Assembly (NCBI GenBank): GCA_031276475.1
Contig: JAISMZ010000055.1
Coordinates: 1 to 25,404 of the forward strand
Length of the DNA: 25,404 nucleotides
Source: Coriobacteriales bacterium
Lineage (GTDB): Bacteria > Actinomycetota > Coriobacteriia > Coriobacteriales > UBA8131
Reading direction: 5' to 3'
The notes beneath the pieces are model-generated. The model had not been told where the DNA came from and made no database searches. It saw only the letters and a list, made by a program, of their open reading frames with translations. This document shows positions 22,244 to 25,404 of this stretch, piece after piece. Made by a program: the position numbers and the translations under genes. How positions within the stretch are numbered: the first letter of the stretch is position 1; every line of letters begins with the position of its first letter.

Positions 22244-22963
22244 CTACTCCGCCTCGTCCTCCTCCAAAAGATTGCGGGTACGCGTGGTGTCCACCGGAAT
22301 GCCAGGCCCCATCGTTGAGGCAAAGGTGACCGACTTCAGATAGCGACCCTTGGCGGCGGCCGGCTTAACACGCAGCACCTCCTCGAGCAGGGTCGCGTAA
22401 TTTTCGGTTAACTGCTCCGTCGTAAACGAGAGCTTGCCCACCGGAACATGGCAGATGCCAAAGCGGTCGGCGCGGTACTCAACACGACCGGCCTTTAGCT
22501 CGCCGACGAGCCGGGCAACATCGTTGGTCACCGTGCCCAGTTTGGGGTTGGGCATCAGTCCGCGGGTACCGAGGATCTTGCCCAGACGCCCAACCTTGGG
22601 CATCAGGTCGGGGGTGGCCACCGTCGCATCAAACTCCAAAAAACCGCCCTGGATCTGAGCGACCAGGTCATCGGAGCCCACAACGTCGGCACCGGCGGCC
22701 TCGGCCTCGCGGGCCTTTTCGCCCTCGGCAAAAACGGCTACGCGCACGGTCTTGCCGGTGCCGTGTGGCAGCGAGATTGAGCCACGCACCTGCTGGTCAG
22801 CCTGACGGGTGTCTATGCCGAGGCGCAGATGCACCTCCAGCGTCTCGTCAAACTTGGCCGTCGCAACTTCCTTGGCCAGGCGGGCAGCGGCCAACGGCGC
22901 GTAAAGCGTGGTCTTATCCACCCTGGCCTGTTGGCTTTTTTGGTTCTTAGTGAGCTTTGGCAT
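22244..22963 (-). CDS. rplA: 50S ribosomal protein L1
   Basis: 239 aa from ATG 22963 with GGAAG upstream. L1 forms the mobile stalk at the ribosomal E site and usually represses its own operon. Seen: KFDETLEVHLRLGIDTRQADQQVRGSISLPHGTGKTVRVAVFAEG, PDLMPKVGRLGKILGTRGLMPNPKLGTVT, AGRVEYRADRFGICHVPVGKLSF and a terminal STMGPGIPVD. Length is normal with a short acidic tail. Last gene of the secE-nusG-rplK-rplA cluster; it is convergent with the cyclase gene (81-base gap, only a weak G/C hairpin seen). Confidence 0.98.
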   Translation of the reverse strand: MPKLTKNQKSQQARVDKTTLYAPLAAARLAKEVATAKFDETLEVHLRLGIDTRQADQQVRGSISLPHGTGKTVRVAVFAEGEKAREAEAAGADVVGSDDLVAQIQGGFLEFDATVATPDLMPKVGRLGKILGTRGLMPNPKLGTVTNDVARLVGELKAGRVEYRADRFGICHVPVGKLSFTTEQLTENYATLLEEVLRVKPAAAKGRYLKSVTFASTMGPGIPVDTTRTRNLLEEDEAE

Positions 22964-23086
22964 GACAATCTTCCTTTCTCAGAAGTCGTGGTGCGGGTCA
23001 CGCCGACCCTTCCACATCCTATGGTCTTGCAGCTTGTCCGCGGGCAGCCCGTCAAAGGCAGTAGGCGGCTCGCTGGGGGCTGCTTC

Positions 23087-23127
23087 AGGCGCCGGCAAGC
23101 GCCCAGCCGGCCTTTGCAATGGCGCCT
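23087..23127 (-). other. Intercistronic RNA hairpins between rplK and rplA
   Basis: AGGCGCC/GGCGCCT (23087-23093 with 23121-23127) and, as an alternative fold, GCCGGC/GCCGGC (23091-23096 with 23106-23111) lie directly after the rplK stop. The remaining gap to rplA is about 120 bases. L1 autoregulation or partial termination are candidates; no known motif was matched. Confidence 0.35.
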
Positions 23128-23669
23128 CAGGCGGCGTCGGCGGCCTCAGAGCCTGCCTCACCAGCCCCCGGGCCGGCCGCAGGCGTCTCAACCGGCAGCA
23201 CCTTCTTCTTCTTGGCATAAACGCCGGTGTCGGCAACGCCCTCAACGCGCACGCCCATCGAGCGGGCGGTGCCCTGAACGACCTTCATGGCCGCCTCAAC
23301 GTCGTTGGCGTTAAGGTCGGGCATCTTTATCTCGGCGATCTCGCGCAGCTGCTCGGTGCTCAGCGTGCCGACCTTCTCCAGATGCGGCTCACTGGAGCCG
23401 GATTCCAGGCCCAGCTTCTCCTTTATCAGCACCGCAGCCGGCGGCGTCTTGGTGATGAAATCAAAGGTCTTATCCTCATAAACGGTGATCTCCACCGGGA
23501 TGATGGTGCTGCCCTTGTCCTGCGTGGCAGCGTTAAAGGCCTGACAGAACTGCATGATATTCACGCCCTTGGCGCCGAGTGCAGGGCCTACGGGCGGAGC
23601 CGGCGTCGCCTGGCCGGCGGTGATCTGCAGCTTAATGTAGCCGGCGATCTTCTTTTTCTTGGGTGCCAT
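23127..23669 (-). CDS. rplK: 50S ribosomal protein L11 with Ala-rich C-terminal extension
   Basis: 180 aa from ATG 23669 (AGGAG upstream). L11 forms the base of the GTPase-associated centre and is needed for stringent control. Seen: KKKKIAGYIKLQITAGQATPAPPVGPALGAKGVNIMQFCQAFN, the thiostrepton-site proline region, DFITKTPPAAVLIKEKLGL and ARSMGVRV. The family is normally about 141 aa. Here about 35 extra residues (KKKKVLPVETPAAGPGAGEAGSEAADAA) follow the C-terminal domain, in line with the Ala-rich tails elsewhere in this window. Confidence 0.97.
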   Translation of the reverse strand: MAPKKKKIAGYIKLQITAGQATPAPPVGPALGAKGVNIMQFCQAFNAATQDKGSTIIPVEITVYEDKTFDFITKTPPAAVLIKEKLGLESGSSEPHLEKVGTLSTEQLREIAEIKMPDLNANDVEAAMKVVQGTARSMGVRVEGVADTGVYAKKKKVLPVETPAAGPGAGEAGSEAADAA

Positions 23670-23714
23670 CTTCTTGCTCCTTGCTCGTGTAGCGTGTACG
23701 GTCGTCTGGTATAA

Positions 23715-23752
23715 GCTGTGGATGAGAAGCGCCCCTTACGGGCATCCGCAGC
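23715..23752 (-). other. Hairpin in the nusG-rplK gap
   Basis: GCTG-T-GGATG (23715-23724) pairs with CATCC-G-CAGC (23743-23752), one mismatch; the interior has a GCCC/GGGC pair. It lies in the 110-base gap before rplK and could be an L11-operon leader structure; no known class recognised. Confidence 0.35.
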
Positions 23753-23779
23753 CGTCCTGTTCAGGCGGTGTTCTCTGGG

Positions 23780-24310
23780 TCAGAGGCTCGTCACCTGGTC
23801 GTAGCTCAACTCCACCGGCGTCTCGCGGCCAAAGATCGAGACCATTACGCGAATCTTGCCAGCCTCGGGATTAACCTCGCTGATCGTGCCGTCAAACTCC
23901 GCCAGGGGGCCGGAGACAACCTTGATGCTCTGGCCAACCTGAAGGTTGGAGGATGTCTTGCGCGGCGCATCCGAATGAGTGCGCTTCATTATCTTGTTGT
24001 ACTCTTCGCGCGAAAGCGGTGAGGGCTTGCCCTGCGCGCCCACAAAACCGGTTACGCCAGGAGTATTGCGAACGATGCCCCAGGAGGCGTCGTCCAGCTC
24101 CATACGCACCAGCACATAACCGGGAAAGACCTTCTTCTCGGAGGTGACGCGCTTGCCGCCCTCTTTTATCTCGACGACTTCCTCGGTGGGGATCTGAATA
24201 TCAAAGACGCGATCCTCAAAGCCCATCGACTCCACGCGGTGTGCGAGGTTTTGCTTAACCTTGTTCTCGTAACCGCTGTAGGTGTGTAAAACGTACCATT
24301 TTTTGGCCAT
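23780..24310 (-). CDS. nusG: Transcription termination/antitermination factor NusG
   Basis: 176 aa from ATG 24310; GTG 24316 overlaps the secE stop and is less typical of the family N-terminus. NusG binds RNA polymerase and couples it to Rho or the ribosome. Seen: MAKKWYVLHTYSGYENKVKQNL, EEVVEIKEGGKRVTSEKKVFPGYVLVRM, WGIVRNTPGVTGFVG and the KOW domain VGQSIKVVSGPLAEFDGTI ... VMVSIFGRETPVEL. Full length without extensions. Adjacent to secE as usual. Confidence 0.97.
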   Translation of the reverse strand: MAKKWYVLHTYSGYENKVKQNLAHRVESMGFEDRVFDIQIPTEEVVEIKEGGKRVTSEKKVFPGYVLVRMELDDASWGIVRNTPGVTGFVGAQGKPSPLSREEYNKIMKRTHSDAPRKTSSNLQVGQSIKVVSGPLAEFDGTISEVNPEAGKIRVMVSIFGRETPVELSYDQVTSL

Positions 24311-24312
24311 GA

Positions 24313-25047
24313 TCACTGCCCGCCTGTTGCTGAAGAACTGGCGGAGGCACCCGAGGCGGTGTCTGCGGCAGCATCTGCGGCAGGGGTCGCGCTCGCGTCG
24401 GGAGGAGCCGCGTCGCCAGCCGCAGCGCTCGTGTCAGCTGCACCGGAGGCGTCAGCTGCACCGGAGGCGTCAGCGGCCGCGGAGGCGTCGACAGCTGCAC
24501 CGGAGGCGTCGGCGGCCGCCGAGGCGTCGCCAGCTGCAGCGCTCGCGTCAGCTGCACCGGAGGCGTCAGGCTGGAAAAACGAGCCCTCCGGGGCTATCTT
24601 TCCGTACAGTTGCAACAGCGTCACCATTATCTGGTCGATGATAAAAATCAGGATGCCAAAGAACAGCAGCGCCACCACAACGATGATGCTCATGTTAAGC
24701 ACCTCGTGTTTTGTGGGCCAGGTGGAGCGCTTTATCTCCAGGCGGACGTTGTGAAAATAGTCCTTTATCCGCGCCAGAACGCTGGGCTTCTTGCCCTTTT
24801 TCGCGGCCGCCTTGGCTTCCTTTTTAACGTCTGCCTTGGTGGTCTTCCGGGCGGCAGACTGCGGCTTGGCTGGCTTAGTCTCAGCCGGCTTGGCCTCAGC
24901 TTTTACCGACTTGCTCGCGCTCTGGGCCGGTTTTGCGCTCTGCTCAAGCTGCTTATCGCCCGACCCAGAGGGCGCGGCCTGTCTGCCTCCCGAACCGGAC
25001 GCTCTGCCAGCTTGATTACGATGTCTGTTCTGCGGTTTCTTTGCCAT
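24313..25047 (-). CDS. secE: Preprotein translocase subunit SecE with long N- and C-terminal extensions
   Basis: 244 aa from ATG 25047 (AAAGGA five bases upstream). SecE clamps SecY in the translocon. Seen: an Ala/Lys-rich basic N-terminus (about 1-85), the conserved amphipathic region RIKDYFHNVRLEIKRSTWPTKHEV, and one TM helix (MSIIVVVALLFFGILIFIIDQIM). Family members normally stop soon after this helix. Here about 110 residues follow, beginning LYGKIAPEGSFFQPDAS and becoming an almost pure Ala/Ser/Asp/Gly repeat (DASGAA units). By known SecE topology this tail faces outside. The repeats are encoded by near-identical 18-bp units. The stop lies three bases before nusG ATG. Confidence 0.95.
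   Translation of the reverse strand: MAKKPQNRHRNQAGRASGSGGRQAAPSGSGDKQLEQSAKPAQSASKSVKAEAKPAETKPAKPQSAARKTTKADVKKEAKAAAKKGKKPSVLARIKDYFHNVRLEIKRSTWPTKHEVLNMSIIVVVALLFFGILIFIIDQIMVTLLQLYGKIAPEGSFFQPDASGAADASAAAGDASAAADASGAAVDASAAADASGAADASGAADTSAAAGDAAPPDASATPAADAAADTASGASASSSATGGQ
24433..24564. repeat. 18-bp in-frame repeat array in secE
   Basis: GTCAGCTGCACCGGAGGC occurs at 24433-24450, 24451-24468 and 24547-24564. GTCAGCGGCCGCGGAGGC lies at 24469-24486 and further variants lie between. They encode DASGAA / DASAAA units of the SecE tail. Confidence 0.9.
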
Positions 25048-25076
25048 CAGATTCCTTTGAAGGAACCGGAAAGGTC

Positions 25077-25153
25077 TGGCAGGCCAGGAGGGACTCGAAC
25101 CCCCAACATGCGGTTTTGGAGACCGCCGCTCTACCAATTGGAGCTACTGGCCT
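25077..25153 (-). tRNA. tRNA-Trp (anticodon CCA), CCA encoded
   Basis: Acceptor arm AGGCCAG (25153-25147) pairs with CTGGCCT (25087-25081), followed by discriminator G and encoded CCA. The anticodon stem-loop CGGTCTCCAAAACCG carries CCA, and the T arm has GGGGGTTCGAGTCCC. A single tRNA-Trp between rpmG and secE is a common arrangement. Confidence 0.97.
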
Positions 25154-25170
25154 GTGTCATACCATACCGG

Positions 25171-25320
25171 TTAACGGGTTTCGCGATGCAGGGTATGGCC
25201 CTTGCACCACTTGCAATACTTCTTGTACTCGATACGCTCAGGGTTGCTCTGTTTATTTTTCTTGGTCGTGTAGTTACGACGCTTGCATTCGGTGCACGCC
25301 AAGGTGACCAACGTTCGCAT
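25171..25320 (-). CDS. rpmG: 50S ribosomal protein L33
   Basis: 49 aa from ATG 25320 (GAGGAG upstream). Large-subunit protein. Seen: MRTLVTLACTECKRRNYTTKKNK, then IEYKKYCKWCKGHTLHRETR. Both CxxC pairs of the zinc-binding (C+) form are intact (CTEC and CKWC). Placed ahead of tRNA-Trp and secE, the usual order. Confidence 0.97.
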   Translation of the reverse strand: MRTLVTLACTECKRRNYTTKKNKQSNPERIEYKKYCKWCKGHTLHRETR

Positions 25321-25343
25321 GATTACTCCTCAACAAAGGGCAA

Positions 25344-25374
25344 GACGCGGCCCGGCAAGGCGCCGGGCCACGTC
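25344..25374 (-). terminator. Hairpin between the upstream gene and rpmG
   Basis: A 13-bp stem with one G-U pair in the minus-strand RNA (25344-25356 with 25362-25374, GGCCCGGC core) and 5-base loop, followed by TTGCCCTTTG. It is probably a (partial) terminator after the preceding gene. Confidence 0.6.
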
Positions 25375-25389
25375 GCGGGTCAACTTGAC

Positions 25390-25404
25390 CTACTTGATGA
25401 TATT
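25390..25404 (-). CDS. Last codons of the upstream gene, probably tuf (EF-Tu)
   Basis: Only AAT-ATC-ATC-AAG-TAG (NIIK stop) is inside the window. Elongation factor Tu often ends in a similar IIK/IIE sequence and often precedes rpmG, but five codons cannot prove it. Confidence 0.35.
   Translation of the reverse strand, partial: NIIK

Overview
The window comes from a high-GC bacterium and most resembles Actinomycetota, class Coriobacteriia. This rests on the gene styles (NusG, SecE, Fur-like, hybrid kinase, Arc/SPFH pair), G+C-rich codon use, Ala-rich proteins and frequent GTG/TTG starts. Genus cannot be fixed from this sequence alone. The minus-strand order tuf end - rpmG - tRNA-Trp - secE - nusG - rplK - rplA at the right edge is the conserved bacterial ribosomal/Sec/NusG region.

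Layout. 1-1182 (-): open-ended class I fumarase-type alpha domain with Ala-rich insertions. 1183-1525: leader or intergenic stretch of nested inverted repeats ahead of hemH (1526-2542, +), a ferrochelatase of the proteobacterial protoporphyrin type. 2779-5759 (-): three membrane proteins (DUF2085 type, Bcr/CflA-type MFS, Pr6Pr type). The DUF2085 frame runs through a long perfect DNA palindrome. 5835-11011: divergent SPFH island. The minus arm is an SPFH/band-7 protein plus a 53-aa Arc-like ribbon-helix-helix protein. The plus arm is an SPFH-SHOCT protein, a triple zinc-ribbon membrane protein, a small membrane protein and a second zinc-ribbon membrane protein. The minus-arm promoter is overlapped by three GATAT boxes exactly 11 bp apart, a likely operator.

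11237-16475: sensory island. A lipoprotein sugar-type binding protein without transporter genes precedes a membrane hybrid histidine kinase, and a FIST-domain protein is divergent. 16487-19848 (-): zinc-type ABC uptake operon znuA-znuC-znuB with a Fur/Zur-like regulator as last gene. All junctions overlap, and znuC appears to start at CTG. A TTGACA-17-TACAAT promoter and a Zur-box-like 15-mer lie at the operon head. 20043-22162 (+): a V4R-domain protein followed by a PAS-GGDEF diguanylate cyclase, a candidate ligand-to-c-di-GMP pair. 22244-25404 (-): ribosomal/Sec/NusG genes, with an unusual Ala/Asp/Ser-rich tail on SecE and an Ala-rich tail on L11.

Recurring theme: in-frame tandem repeats of 18, 24, 33 or 36 bp encode Ala/Gly/Pro/Ser-rich linkers or tails in unrelated proteins (fumarase, MFS, zinc-ribbon protein, kinase, Fur, ZnuC, ZnuA, cyclase, SecE). 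The best candidates for an under-described system are the divergent SPFH/zinc-ribbon/RHH island and the V4R-GGDEF pair.
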